A DNA stretch of 64,000 nt, from the NCBI GenBank assembly GCA_020632655.1, contig JACKFD010000005.1, positions 62,001 through 126,000 on the forward strand. The letters run 5' to 3'. Under the pieces are notes generated by a model. It searched no databases, was not told where the DNA came from, and saw only the letters and a program-made list of their open reading frames with translations. This document shows, piece by piece, positions 28,500-37,472 of the stretch; positions within the stretch are counted from its first letter, which is position 1, and each line of letters starts with the position of its first letter. The translations under genes were made by a program, and so were the position numbers. The stretch comes from Spirochaetaceae bacterium (GTDB taxonomy: Bacteria > Myxococcota_A > UBA9160 > UBA4427).

Positions 28500-29924
28500 A
28501 TGCTCGAACAGCCGCGCTGGTCGAAGTGGTCGCTGCCCGGGCTGGCCGCCGGGGGGCTCTGGACGGCCCAGGCGCTTGCGCTCGGCGGACTGCTCTCGAT
28601 CGGGCCCTGGATCATCGGCGCGGCGCTGCTCGCCTCGGGCTTCTCGCTGCTCGTCTGGCCCGGCGACACGCGCATCACCCAGACGGGCGCGCTCGCGGGC
28701 GGCGCGGGCGCGCTGCTCTCGCTGCCCCTCGCCTTCGTGCTCGGGCCGCTCGCGGGGCTCGCCCTCCTGGCCAGCGCCCTCTTCGCCGCCTGGGGATCGG
28801 GCCGCATGGCGCTCCAGCTCGAGCCGCGGGTCCCGGGCGTGCCCGCCGTGCGACCTTCCGCCGGGCTCGCCGCGAAGGTCGCCCTCGACGAGATCGTGCT
28901 CGGCTTCGAGCAGTGGGGCGCCACCGGCTTCGCCCTCGACGGCACGGTCGAGCGGGTCATCGACGAGGTCGAGCGCACCCACGAGCTCTTCGCCGAGCGC
29001 GGACTGCTCGACAAGCCCGAGACCTATCACGTCCGGCCGCCGGACCTCGTCGATCCCGAGATCCGACGCGAACGGATCCGAGGCCGCGAGATCGAGATCC
29101 TGCGCTTCGAGAGCGGCTACGCGCCGGCGGCGGGGGAGCCGGGTCGCGAGCGATGGCTCGGCTACGACCCGTGTCGCGACGGCTGGGCCTACGTGCTTCG
29201 CCATCCCGAGGCCGCGTCGGGCGCCGCGCGCCCGCGCCCCTGGCTGATCTGCACGAACGGCTACCGGATGGGACATGCCTGGGCGGACGTCGGACTCTTC
29301 GAGCGATTCCACGCGAAGCTCGGCGCGAACCTGCTGATTCCCGTGCTGCCGCTGCACGGGCCGCGGCGGATCGGCTGGCACTCGGGCTCGGGCTTCCTCG
29401 GCCTCGACGTGATCGACACGCTGCACGCCGAGGCCCAGGCGATGTGGGACATGCGGCGCCTGCTCTCCTGGGTGCGCGCCCAGGAGCCCTCGGCGATCGG
29501 CGCCTTCGGCCTCTCCCTCGGCGGCTATACGACCGCGCTCTTCTCGTGTCTGGCCGAAGCGCTCGACTGCGTCGTCGCCGGCATCCCCGTCACCGACTTC
29601 ACGCGCATCCTCCGGCGCCACGCGACGCCGCATCAGCTGCGTTATGCGCAGTCCCTCGGACTCGATCTCGAGCGGATCGGTGAGGTCCTGCGCGTCGTCT
29701 CGCCCCTCGTGCTGGAGCCGGAGGTCCCGGTATCGGGCCGGTTGATCTTCGGCGCCACGGCCGATCGGCTCGTGACGCCGGACCAGGTGCGCGATCTCTG
29801 GCGCCATTGGCAGGAGCCCGAGATCGTCTGGTACGAGGGCGTGCACGTGAGCTTCATGTCCGAGCCCGCGGTCTGGGCCGCGGTCGATCGGGTGCTCTCG
29901 GAGAACGGGGTCCGGGCGCGATGA
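28500..29924 (+). CDS. Alpha/beta hydrolase with N-terminal membrane helices
   Basis: The 474-residue protein has about three hydrophobic segments in the first 100 residues (LSIGPWIIGAALLASGFSLL, AGALLSLPLAFVLGPLAGL). The alpha/beta hydrolase fold follows, with the nucleophile elbow FGLSLGGYTTALFS at about residue 338 and a late acid/His region (LIFGATADRLVTPDQV, YEGVHVSF). It is probably a membrane-bound esterase or thioesterase; the substrate is not known. Its stop overlaps the start of the large oxidoreductase gene (ATGA), an unusual coupling that suggests joint action on the same acyl metabolite (inference). Confidence 0.85.
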   Translation: MLEQPRWSKWSLPGLAAGGLWTAQALALGGLLSIGPWIIGAALLASGFSLLVWPGDTRITQTGALAGGAGALLSLPLAFVLGPLAGLALLASALFAAWGSGRMALQLEPRVPGVPAVRPSAGLAAKVALDEIVLGFEQWGATGFALDGTVERVIDEVERTHELFAERGLLDKPETYHVRPPDLVDPEIRRERIRGREIEILRFESGYAPAAGEPGRERWLGYDPCRDGWAYVLRHPEAASGAARPRPWLICTNGYRMGHAWADVGLFERFHAKLGANLLIPVLPLHGPRRIGWHSGSGFLGLDVIDTLHAEAQAMWDMRRLLSWVRAQEPSAIGAFGLSLGGYTTALFSCLAEALDCVVAGIPVTDFTRILRRHATPHQLRYAQSLGLDLERIGEVLRVVSPLVLEPEVPVSGRLIFGATADRLVTPDQVRDLWRHWQEPEIVWYEGVHVSFMSEPAVWAAVDRVLSENGVRAR

Positions 29925-32900
29925 GCGAGGGCGGGCGCTACCGGCTCGAGGACCGCTACCTCGCCGACGAGGGCACGGTCTTCCTGACGGGCATCCAGGC
30001 GCTCGCGCGACTGCCCCTCGAGCAGCTCCGTGCCGACCGTCGCGGCGGGCTGCGGACCGCGGCCTTCGTCTCGGGCTATCCGGGCTCGCCCCTCGGCGGC
30101 TACGACGGCGCGATCGCTGCGGCGGCGCGGCTCGCGCCGGAGCTCCCGATCGTGTGTCGGCCGGCGATGAACGAGGAGTACGGCGCGAGCGCCGTGATGG
30201 GCTCGCAGCTCGCGGCGGCCCAGCCCGACTGTCGCTACGACGGCATCGTCGGGCTCTGGTACGGCAAGGCGCCCGGGGTCGACCGGGCCTCGGACGCGTT
30301 GCGGCATGCGGTCTACGCGGGCACGTCGATGTACGGGGGCGCCGTCGCGATCGTGGGCGACGATCCGGCGGCGAAGAGCTCGACCGTTCCTTCGTCCTCG
30401 GCGGGCGTGCTCTCGGACATGCACGTGCCGCTCTTCTATCCCGGCGATCCGGCCGAGGCCCTCGATCTCGGGCGGCATGCGATCGCCCTCTCGCGGGCGA
30501 CGGGGCTCTGGACCGCGCTCAAGATCGTGGCGGACGTGGCGGACGCGACGGCCTCGGTCTCCCTCCACCCCGAGCGCATCACGCCGATCGTGCCGATCGT
30601 CGATGGCCGTCCCTATGCCCATCACGCCGACGGCAACCTGCTCACGCCGCGCACGATCGAGGTCGAGCGCGAGATCTACGAGGTCCGCTACCAGCTCGCC
30701 CGGGAGTACGCCGCGGTCAACCGGCTGAATCAGGTGACGGTCGATCCGCCCGACGCCTGGATCGGGCTCGTCTCCTCGGGCATCACCTATCGCGAGGTGC
30801 GCGAGGCGCTCGCACGCCTCGGGCTCGCGAGCGACGAGGCGATCGCGGGCTGCGGCATCCGCATGTTGAAGATGAACCTCCCCATGCCCTTCGAGCCCGG
30901 GACCGTGCGGCGCTTTGCGAAGGGTCTCGAAGAGGTCTTCGTCGTCGAGGAGAAGCGGCCCGGCCTCGAGAGCCTCGTCAAGGACGCCCTCTACGGCGTG
31001 AGCGAGCGGCCGCGGGTCGTGGGCAAGCAGGACGAGGCGGGGGAGAAGCTCGTGCCCGGGTACGGGGCGCTCGATGCGGACGCGCTCGTGCCGCTCCTGC
31101 GCAGGCGGCTGGCGCGGCGCGTCGGCGATCGGCTCGCGCCGCCGCGGCCTCGCGAGTCGGCGGGCTTCGCGACGCTGGCGGTCGCACGCACGCCCTTCTT
31201 CTGCTCGGGCTGTCCGCACAACCGCAGCACCCAGGCGCCGCATGGGTCGCTCGTCGGGGCGGGGATCGGCTGCCATACGATGGCCCTGCTGATGGATCCC
31301 GAGCGGGTCGGCGACATCGGCGGCCTCGGCTGCATGGGCAACGAAGGCGTCCAGTGGATCGGGATGTCGCCCTTCGTCGAGCGGCCGCATTTCTTCCAGA
31401 ACCTCGGCGACGGCACCTTCTTCCACTCGGGTCAGCTCGCGATCCAGGCCTCGATCGCCGCGGGCGTGAACGTCACCTACAAGCTCCTCTACAACGGCGC
31501 GGTCGCGATGACCGGCGGCCAGCATCCCGAGGGCCAGCTGCCCGTGCCGGCGATCGTGCGGAGCCTGCTCGCCGAAGGCGTGGCGGAGGTGCTCGTCACG
31601 ACCGACGACGTCGCGCGCTACCACGACGTGGTCCTGCCGCCCGGCGTCGAGGTCTGGCCGCGGGAGCGGCTGCTCGAGGCGCAGGAGCGCCTCGCGAAGG
31701 TGCGCGGCACGACCGTCCTGATCCACGACCAGGCCTGCGCCGCCGAGCTGCGCCGCGCGCGCAAGCGCGGCAAGCTGCCGACTCCGCCCCAGCGCGTCGT
31801 CATCAACCATCGCCTCTGCGAGGGCTGCGGCGACTGCGGGCAGGTCAGCAACTGCCTCTCGGTCGAGCCCTTCGAGACGCCCTTCGGCCGCAAGACGCGC
31901 ATCGATCAGACGACCTGCAACCTCGACTACTCCTGCCTCGAAGGCGATTGCCCTTCGTTCATGACGGTCACGCTCCGGCCGCCGGGTCGGCTCGCGCGCT
32001 GGCTCGGTCGCGGCGAGGACGAGGGCAAGGCGCGCTCGGGCCGCGGCCTGCGCGCGTCGCGTGCGCTCCCGCCGCCCCACGTCACGCCCGATCCGCCCGA
32101 GGATCTACCCGCGCCGCGCCGCATCGTGCCCGACGACGAGTACGCCATGCGCATCACGGGCATCGGCGGGACGGGCGTCGTGACCGTCGCGCAGGTGATC
32201 GGGACGGCCGCCATGCTCGACGGCTACTTCGTGCGCGGCCTCGACCAGATCGGCCTCTCCCAGAAGGCGGGCCCCGTCGTGAGCGACCTGCGCCTCTCGC
32301 GCTCGCGCCCGACCGCGACGAACCGTCTCGGCGAGGGCCAGGCCGACCTGCTCCTCGCCTTCGACCAGCTCGTGGCGGCCTCCGAGAAGGGCCTGCTCGT
32401 CACGGATCGCGATCGCACGACCGTCGTCGGCTCGACGAGTCCGACGCCGACCGGCGACATGATCACGCATCCCGAGATCGCGTTGCCTTCGCCCGACCGC
32501 CTCGCGAAGCGGCTGGCCGACGCGACCCGCAGCCAGGCGCAGTTCTGGGCCGACGCCGAGGCCACGACCGAGGACCTCTTCGGCGATGCGACGACGGCGA
32601 ACATCTTCGTCGTCGGCATGGCGCTCCAGGCCGGCTGCCTGCCCGTCTCGCCGGAGCGGCTCGAGGAGGCGATCCGGCTCAACGGCGTCGCGATCGAGGC
32701 GAACGTCGCGGCGTTCCGATGGGGGCGTGCGCAGGTCGCGGATCCGGAGGCCGTCGCAGCGGCGCGACGGCGGGCGACGCGCGCGGTCGCGGAGGAGGCG
32801 GGGATCGTCGAGGAGGGGCCCGCGCCCGCGGCGCAGGTCGCGGCGGCGCGCCGGCCGACCGAGGGCGCTCGCCTGACGACGGCGCTCGCGGCGCGTGTCG

Positions 32901-33589
32901 CGGCGCTCGGCGTCGCGGGTAGGGAGCAGCAGGACGAGCTCGCGCGCTATGCCAGTGAGCTCGTCGCGTGGGGCGGGGAGGGCGAGGCGCGGCGATGGCT
33001 CGCGGTGCTCGAGCGGGTGCGCGATGCGGAGGAGGCGGCCCGGTCGGGCAGCCGGCGTCTCGTCATGACCGTCGGCGCGCAGCTCTTCAAGCTCATGGCC
33101 TACAAGGACGAGTACGAGGTCGCGCGGCTGATGCTCGACGCGGACGGCCTCGAGCCCGCACGCGAGCTCGCGGGCCGGCGGGGTCGGATCGCCTGGAAGC
33201 TGCACCCGCCGATCCTCCGGGCGCTCGGGCTGCGGCGGAAGATCGGCGTCCCCTTCGGCGCACGGCCGCTCGTCCGATTGCTCGCGCGGCTGCGCTTCCT
33301 GCGCGGATCCGTCCTCGACCCCTTCGGCTACGCCGAGGTCCGCCGCGTCGAGCGCGCGCTGCCGGGCGAGTACGAAGCGGCGCTCGATCGCGTGCTCCCG
33401 CGACTGTCGGCGGATCGACTCGACGAGGCCATCGCCCTCGCGGCGCTGCCCGACGGCGTGCGGGGCTACGAAGACCTCAAGCTCGAGCGCGCCGCGCACT
33501 TTCGAACGGAGCTCGCGGCGTCGGTCGCCCGCTTCGGCGCCGCGTCGGATCAGACCCCCGACGCGCCCGGGTCGGGCGTCCGCGCCTGA
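29921..33589 (+). CDS. Fused indolepyruvate:ferredoxin oxidoreductase-type 2-oxoacid oxidoreductase
   Basis: The 1222-residue protein joins the alpha (pyrimidine-domain) half, beta (thiamine diphosphate) half and gamma domain in one chain. Markers are FVSGYPGSPLGGYDGA at the start, GDGTFFHSGQLAIQAS with following YN at about 496-520 (TPP site), and one ferredoxin motif, CEGCGDCGQVSNC, at about 633. A gamma part follows (ITGIGGTGVVTVAQVIGTAA, GLDQIGLSQKAGPVVSDLRL), and a C-terminal DUF6537-like helical domain begins near 1030. It oxidatively decarboxylates an aromatic or branched 2-oxoacid to acyl-CoA using ferredoxin. Indolepyruvate is the named substrate of the family, but the true one is untested. 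It is coupled to the upstream hydrolase by ATGA. Confidence 0.92.
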   Translation: MSEGGRYRLEDRYLADEGTVFLTGIQALARLPLEQLRADRRGGLRTAAFVSGYPGSPLGGYDGAIAAAARLAPELPIVCRPAMNEEYGASAVMGSQLAAAQPDCRYDGIVGLWYGKAPGVDRASDALRHAVYAGTSMYGGAVAIVGDDPAAKSSTVPSSSAGVLSDMHVPLFYPGDPAEALDLGRHAIALSRATGLWTALKIVADVADATASVSLHPERITPIVPIVDGRPYAHHADGNLLTPRTIEVEREIYEVRYQLAREYAAVNRLNQVTVDPPDAWIGLVSSGITYREVREALARLGLASDEAIAGCGIRMLKMNLPMPFEPGTVRRFAKGLEEVFVVEEKRPGLESLVKDALYGVSERPRVVGKQDEAGEKLVPGYGALDADALVPLLRRRLARRVGDRLAPPRPRESAGFATLAVARTPFFCSGCPHNRSTQAPHGSLVGAGIGCHTMALLMDPERVGDIGGLGCMGNEGVQWIGMSPFVERPHFFQNLGDGTFFHSGQLAIQASIAAGVNVTYKLLYNGAVAMTGGQHPEGQLPVPAIVRSLLAEGVAEVLVTTDDVARYHDVVLPPGVEVWPRERLLEAQERLAKVRGTTVLIHDQACAAELRRARKRGKLPTPPQRVVINHRLCEGCGDCGQVSNCLSVEPFETPFGRKTRIDQTTCNLDYSCLEGDCPSFMTVTLRPPGRLARWLGRGEDEGKARSGRGLRASRALPPPHVTPDPPEDLPAPRRIVPDDEYAMRITGIGGTGVVTVAQVIGTAAMLDGYFVRGLDQIGLSQKAGPVVSDLRLSRSRPTATNRLGEGQADLLLAFDQLVAASEKGLLVTDRDRTTVVGSTSPTPTGDMITHPEIALPSPDRLAKRLADATRSQAQFWADAEATTEDLFGDATTANIFVVGMALQAGCLPVSPERLEEAIRLNGVAIEANVAAFRWGRAQVADPEAVAAARRRATRAVAEEAGIVEEGPAPAAQVAAARRPTEGARLTTALAARVAALGVAGREQQDELARYASELVAWGGEGEARRWLAVLERVRDAEEAARSGSRRLVMTVGAQLFKLMAYKDEYEVARLMLDADGLEPARELAGRRGRIAWKLHPPILRALGLRRKIGVPFGARPLVRLLARLRFLRGSVLDPFGYAEVRRVERALPGEYEAALDRVLPRLSADRLDEAIALAALPDGVRGYEDLKLERAAHFRTELAASVARFGAASDQTPDAPGSGVRA

Positions 33590-33618
33590 ATCGGTAGCGG
33601 GCCCGGGGTCCCGACGAC

Positions 33619-33624
33619 TAGCCT
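33619..33624 (+). promoter_or_regulatory. TAGCCT box 6 bases before the sulfotransferase GTG
   Basis: ACTAGCCT ends only 6 bases before the start codon, without a ribosome binding site in between. If TAGCCT is a -10 box, transcription would begin at or near the GTG, giving a leaderless mRNA. This is inference. Confidence 0.3.
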
Positions 33625-33630
33625 TCGCCC

Positions 33631-34896
33631 GTGAGCGAAGAGATCCTGCGACGCCCTTTCCGTCCTCTCCCCATCCGTGCGATGAACGCCGTCGGTCGCG
33701 GTCTCGCGCTCCTCGGCATCGTGCCGATCTCCCTCGATCCCGAGGACGTGTTCCGGATCGCTGAGCGCCAGACCGGACTCTCGGATCTCGGCGACGAGGA
33801 CGTGCGCGCGGCCTTCGAGAAGCTGATGGCCTCGATCGAGGCGGACGGTCGGCTCACGCTCTTCGGCCGCTTCTTCGCGCGCCGCCAGATCCTCGAGCTG
33901 CTCGGTCATCGTCTCCAGCTCGTCGACTGGCGCAAGCACCATCCCGAGGTCTCGGAGGAGGTGATCCGCCGCCCGCTCTTCATCCTCGGCCTGCCGCGCA
34001 CGGGCACGACGCTCCTCTACGGCCTGCTCGCCGAAGACCCCGCGAATCGCGCGCCGCTCTCCTGGGAGATCGACGATCCCTGTCCCCCCGCCGAGACCGC
34101 CACCTACCACACGGACCCGCGCATCGAGCGCACGAAGGCCCGCTTCGCCCAGATCGAGCGCCTCGCCCCGGGCTTCATGACGATCCATCCCTTCGGCGCG
34201 CTCATGCCCCAGGAATGCATCGTCCCGACCGCCTCGGCCTTCATGAGCATCCGCTTCCAGATGTGCTTCACGTGCACGTCCTACGACGAGTGGCTGCTCG
34301 ACACCGACATGCGCCCCGCCTACGAGCACCATCGCCGCTTCCTCCAGCACATGCAGTCGCGCCACAAGGGCGAGCGCTGGATCCTGAAATCCCCCGGCCA
34401 TCTCGGCCCGATCGACACGCTCTTCGAGACCTACCCCGACGCGCGCGTCGTCCAGACCCATCGCGACCCGCTCCGCGTGATCCCCTCCGTCGCGAACCTC
34501 GAGTACACCATGCGCATCGTCGGCTCCGACGACGTCGACCCCGCGCGCCTCGGCCGCGAGATGCTCCACGTCTGGTCGAAGCTCCTCGACCAGGGCATCG
34601 AGGCCCGCGCGCGCCACCCCGAGCGCGAGTCGCAGATCCTCGATCTCTCGATGCGCGAGGTCGTCGGGGACCCGATCGCCTGCGTGGAGCGGATCTACCG
34701 CCACTTCGAGATCGACTTCTCGCCCGAGGCCCGCGAGCGCATGCAGCGCTACCTGCGCGAGCACCCCAAGGACGAGCACGGCGTGCATCGCTACAGCCTC
34801 GAGGCCTTCGGGCTCGACGAGGTCGAGGTGAACGCGGCGTTCAAGGGCTATCGGGAGCGCTTCGGGGTCGAGCCGGAGCCCTACGGCGCCGACTGA
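33631..34896 (+). CDS. PAPS-dependent sulfotransferase family protein
   Basis: The 421-residue protein carries the 5'-phosphosulfate loop LFILGLPRTGTTLLYGLLA at about residue 115. A 3'-phosphate-binding pattern follows around VVQTHRDPLRVIPSVANLEY at 275-295. It matches the large bacterial sulfotransferase (Sulfotransfer_3) group common in deltaproteobacteria and mycobacteria. It should move sulfate from PAPS to a lipid, sterol or other hydroxyl; the acceptor is unknown. There are no membrane helices. Start is GTG. It lies 41 bases after the oxidoreductase and may have its own promoter (TAGCCT). Confidence 0.9.
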   Translation: MSEEILRRPFRPLPIRAMNAVGRGLALLGIVPISLDPEDVFRIAERQTGLSDLGDEDVRAAFEKLMASIEADGRLTLFGRFFARRQILELLGHRLQLVDWRKHHPEVSEEVIRRPLFILGLPRTGTTLLYGLLAEDPANRAPLSWEIDDPCPPAETATYHTDPRIERTKARFAQIERLAPGFMTIHPFGALMPQECIVPTASAFMSIRFQMCFTCTSYDEWLLDTDMRPAYEHHRRFLQHMQSRHKGERWILKSPGHLGPIDTLFETYPDARVVQTHRDPLRVIPSVANLEYTMRIVGSDDVDPARLGREMLHVWSKLLDQGIEARARHPERESQILDLSMREVVGDPIACVERIYRHFEIDFSPEARERMQRYLREHPKDEHGVHRYSLEAFGLDEVEVNAAFKGYRERFGVEPEPYGAD

Positions 34897-34920
34897 CATC
34901 CGGCACCCCTCTGCCAGCGC

Positions 34921-35817
34921 CTAACGCAGCTTGTACACCCGCATCAGGATCGCATCCGCCCAGGCGGACGGCAGCACGCCGAACAGCACGCTCTGCAGCT
35001 TCGCCGAGAAGGGCGTGTAGTAGCGCGCCCGCGGTTTGCGCGCGTTCGCCGCCTCGAGGATCACCTTCGCGACGTCGTCCGGGCTGAGCGGGTTCTTCAG
35101 GTTCTTCGCAGCCAGCTCGTCGAGGTCGAACATCGTCTGGCGATACGGATTCGCCGGGTCCTCGCGCAGGTGCTGGGCGCCCTCGCGGGCGTTGTCGAAG
35201 ACGGCGGTGTCGACGAAGCCGGGGATCACGAGGGCAAGCTGGATGCCGAAACGGGCCAGCTCGAGCCGGAGCGCGTCGGTCGCGGCGTGCATCGCGATCT
35301 TGCTCGCGCCGTAGGGGATCGCGAGGGGAGCCGGCACGGCGGCGGCCAGCGAGCCCACGTTCACGATGCGCCCGCCGCCCTGCTCGCGCATGACGGGGGT
35401 GACGGCGCCGATCAGCTGCAGCGCCGAGAGCAGGTTCACGTCGAAGATGTGGCGCAGCTGGTCGCGGCTGAACTGCTCGATCGCAGCACCGGGGCTGTAG
35501 CCCGCGTTGTTCACCAGGAGGTCGATCCCGCCGAGCCCCTCCACGGCCTCGCGTGCGGCACGGGCGGTCGCCGCCTCGTCGGCGAGGTCGGCGACGATGG
35601 GGACGGCGCGGCGTCCGCCGTGCTCGATCTCCTTCGCGAGCAGCTCGAGTCGTTCGCCGCGGCGGGCCACGACCGCGACGTCCCAGCCGTCCCGCGCCAG
35701 CGCCCGGGCGGCGGCCTCGCCGATGCCCGAGGAGGCGCCGGTCACGAGGGCGCGGCGGGGTCCGGGGGGTCGGGTGGGGCTCTCGGGGCGGGTCGCGGGG
35801 CGGTCGGCGCTCGGCAT
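34921..35817 (-). CDS. Short-chain dehydrogenase/reductase (SDR)
   Basis: The 298-residue protein is a classical SDR. It has the NAD(P) Rossmann loop TGASSGIGEAAARALA, NNAGYSP, the catalytic Ser in NVGSLAAAV and the YGASK tetrad pair. An Arg pair early on (VARRGERLELLAKE) suggests NADP preference. The last 60 residues (ARYYTPFSAKLQSVLFGVLP) are typical of the group annotated as ketoreductase-like SDRs acting on lipids. Start is the ATG of MPSADRPA. It converges with the sulfotransferase gene (24-base gap), perhaps processing related lipid substrates (inference). Confidence 0.92.
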   Translation of the reverse strand: MPSADRPATRPESPTRPPGPRRALVTGASSGIGEAAARALARDGWDVAVVARRGERLELLAKEIEHGGRRAVPIVADLADEAATARAAREAVEGLGGIDLLVNNAGYSPGAAIEQFSRDQLRHIFDVNLLSALQLIGAVTPVMREQGGGRIVNVGSLAAAVPAPLAIPYGASKIAMHAATDALRLELARFGIQLALVIPGFVDTAVFDNAREGAQHLREDPANPYRQTMFDLDELAAKNLKNPLSPDDVAKVILEAANARKPRARYYTPFSAKLQSVLFGVLPSAWADAILMRVYKLR

Positions 35818-35923
35818 CGGCGCGAGGATCCGGGATCGGGCGGGGCATTCAAGTCCGAGGCGCGACCGAACGTCCGACGCGATCGGGTCGTGGGTCGGAT
35901 CGCCTCGCCTGCCTGAGGGCTCC

Positions 35924-35931
35924 GCTACCCT
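35924..35931 (+). promoter_or_regulatory. GCTACCCT motif upstream of the DUF4197 gene
   Basis: This is an exact copy of the octamer seen upstream of the ZorA-like gene and the RimB-like gene. It lies 48 bases before the ATG in a 162-base divergent spacer. Confidence 0.4.
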
Positions 35932-35979
35932 CGCCGACCCACCGGGCGCTCCGGCGCCGATCCCCGACCCGAGGTGTCC

Positions 35980-36726
35980 ATGCGTCCCGCTTCCCGCGTC
36001 CTGCCCCTCCTGCTCGCCCTCGCCCTGCCGCTCGGTCCGATCGGCTGCGCCGAGCTCGAGGGGCTCGGCCTCGGTGACGTCCTCGCGGCGACGGCACCCC
36101 TCGACCAGACGACGGTCGCGGCGGGACTCAAGCAGGCCCTCGACGTCGGGACGCGGCGCACGACTTCCACCCTGTCGGCGGAGGGCGGGTTCGGTCGCAA
36201 TCCCGCGCTGCGGCTGGCCCTGCCCGGCGAGCTCGGCCAGCTCGCGCAGGGTCTCCGCACGCTCGGCCTCTCTGCGCAGGTCGACGCGCTCGAGGACTCG
36301 ATGAACCGGGCGGCGGAGGAGGCGGCGGCCCGGGCGGTGCCGGTCTTCGCCACGGCGATCACCCGCATGACGATCGCCGACGCGTTCCAGATCCTGAACG
36401 GGCCCGAGGACGCGGCGACCCGCTACTTCCAGACGCAGACCTCGGCCGAGCTGCGGCGGCAATTCGAGCCGGTCGCGGCGAGCGCGATGGAGCAGGTCGG
36501 GCTCTACGCGATGTACCGCGACCTGGTCGCGCGCTACGAGCGGATCCCCTTCGCGAAGCCGCCGGCGGTCGATCTCGAGGGCTACGTCGCGGACCAGACC
36601 CTCGCGGCGCTCTTCGGCGAGCTCGCGAAGGAGGAGGCGCGCATCCGACAGGATCCCGCCGCCCGCTCGACCGCGCTCCTGCGACGCGTCTTCGGCGCGT
36701 CGGCGACGGGTGGCAGCGCGGGCTGA
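35980..36726 (+). CDS. DUF4197 family lipoprotein
   Basis: The 248-residue protein has a lipoprotein leader (VLPLLLALALPLGPIGC). The DUF4197 domain follows: DQTTVAAGLKQALDVGTRRT, NRAAEEAAARAVPVF, ILNGPEDAATRYFQTQTSAE and YVADQTLAALFGELAKEEARI. The family is exported and helical, without known function. The ATG at 35980 has GAGG 5-8 bases upstream; an in-frame GTG lies two codons earlier. It is preceded by a GCTACCCT motif. Confidence 0.88.
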   Translation: MRPASRVLPLLLALALPLGPIGCAELEGLGLGDVLAATAPLDQTTVAAGLKQALDVGTRRTTSTLSAEGGFGRNPALRLALPGELGQLAQGLRTLGLSAQVDALEDSMNRAAEEAAARAVPVFATAITRMTIADAFQILNGPEDAATRYFQTQTSAELRRQFEPVAASAMEQVGLYAMYRDLVARYERIPFAKPPAVDLEGYVADQTLAALFGELAKEEARIRQDPAARSTALLRRVFGASATGGSAG

Positions 36727-37100
36727 CGCGGGCTGAGACGTCGCCGCCCGCGGCGAGTCTTTCCAAGCGCGTCCGACTCTGGTACTCGATGCGCCACGGC
36801 CGCGGGCCGTCTTCGTTCGGGTCGAGGCCATGTCGGCGCAGCCCGGACGGCGGCGCTCCGCCCCGTGTCGAAGGAATCTTCGCCCGCGTCGTCGGGTGAG
36901 CCGTCCGCTGCCGCCGTCCGACCGCGCGGGGCCGATCCTTCGCGCGCCCCCGAACGACCCGGCTCCATCCGTCTCCGTGACGGATCCGCCCCTGGAAGCG
37001 GAACGGACTCGCCCCCTCGTCGATCGACGCCCACTCCTTCGCGCTCGTCGCGCGGAGGTCCGTCGAGGATCGCGACCCGGACGGCCGAAGGAAGCCGCGC
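36727..37100. other. 374-base intergenic region
   Basis: No gene, hairpin or convincing promoter box is visible. Reading frames crossing it have no recognisable protein character. The right end carries AAGGAAG, the ribosome binding site of the Cys-rich gene. The region probably contains that gene's promoter. Confidence 0.5.
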
Positions 37101-37328
37101 ATGCGCCGATGGAATCCGCTCATCCTTCCCCTGCTTTGGGCGATACCGCTCCTCGTGGGCGTGGCCGGTGCGCCGGGCGAGGAGGGCCGGGTCGCCTGCG
37201 AGATCGACTGCGCCGAGTCCGAGGAGCGCTGCTACGAGGAGTGCGGGGCGGCCGGGGATCCCGAGGCCTGCGAGCAAGCGTGTTATGCGACGGCCGAGGC
37301 CTGCTTCGATCGCTGTGCGAGCCTTTGA
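37101..37328 (+). CDS. Small secreted Cys-rich protein with four CX3C motifs
   Basis: The 75-residue protein has a signal peptide (LPLLWAIPLLVGVAGAPG). The mature part has eight Cys arranged as four CX3C pairs (CEIDC, CYEEC, CEQAC, CFDRC) separated by 6, 8 and 6 residues. The symmetric spacing suggests two helices, each with two CX3C motifs, joined at GAAGDPEA and clamped by disulfides, like the twin-CX3C or coiled-coil-helix folds. I do not recognise a family. AAGGAAG lies about 6 bases before the ATG. The acidic composition and export suggest a periplasmic metal- or redox-related role, which is only a guess. Confidence 0.78.
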   Translation: MRRWNPLILPLLWAIPLLVGVAGAPGEEGRVACEIDCAESEERCYEECGAAGDPEACEQACYATAEACFDRCASL

Positions 37329-37350
37329 TGGAGACGGTGGGCCCGCTCCG

Positions 37351-37422
37351 GGGGTCCGAGTCGCGAGAGTGTGTGAGTCCGGACCAGGGGTCCGAGCCGC
37401 GAGAATGTCCGAGTCCGGGCCG
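37351..37422. repeat. Two imperfect 36-base tandem repeats between Cys-rich and MFS genes
   Basis: The unit ggggtccgagtcgcgagagt... at 37351 recurs at 37387 with 6 differences in 36 positions. It lies in non-coding sequence 23 bases after the Cys-rich gene. It may act as a bidirectional or structured leader, or be remnant repeat DNA. Confidence 0.7.
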
Positions 37423-37472
37423 GGGCCCTCGTCGATCCCGGGTCGTGTGGTCGAAGGTGTCGACTGAGGGAC

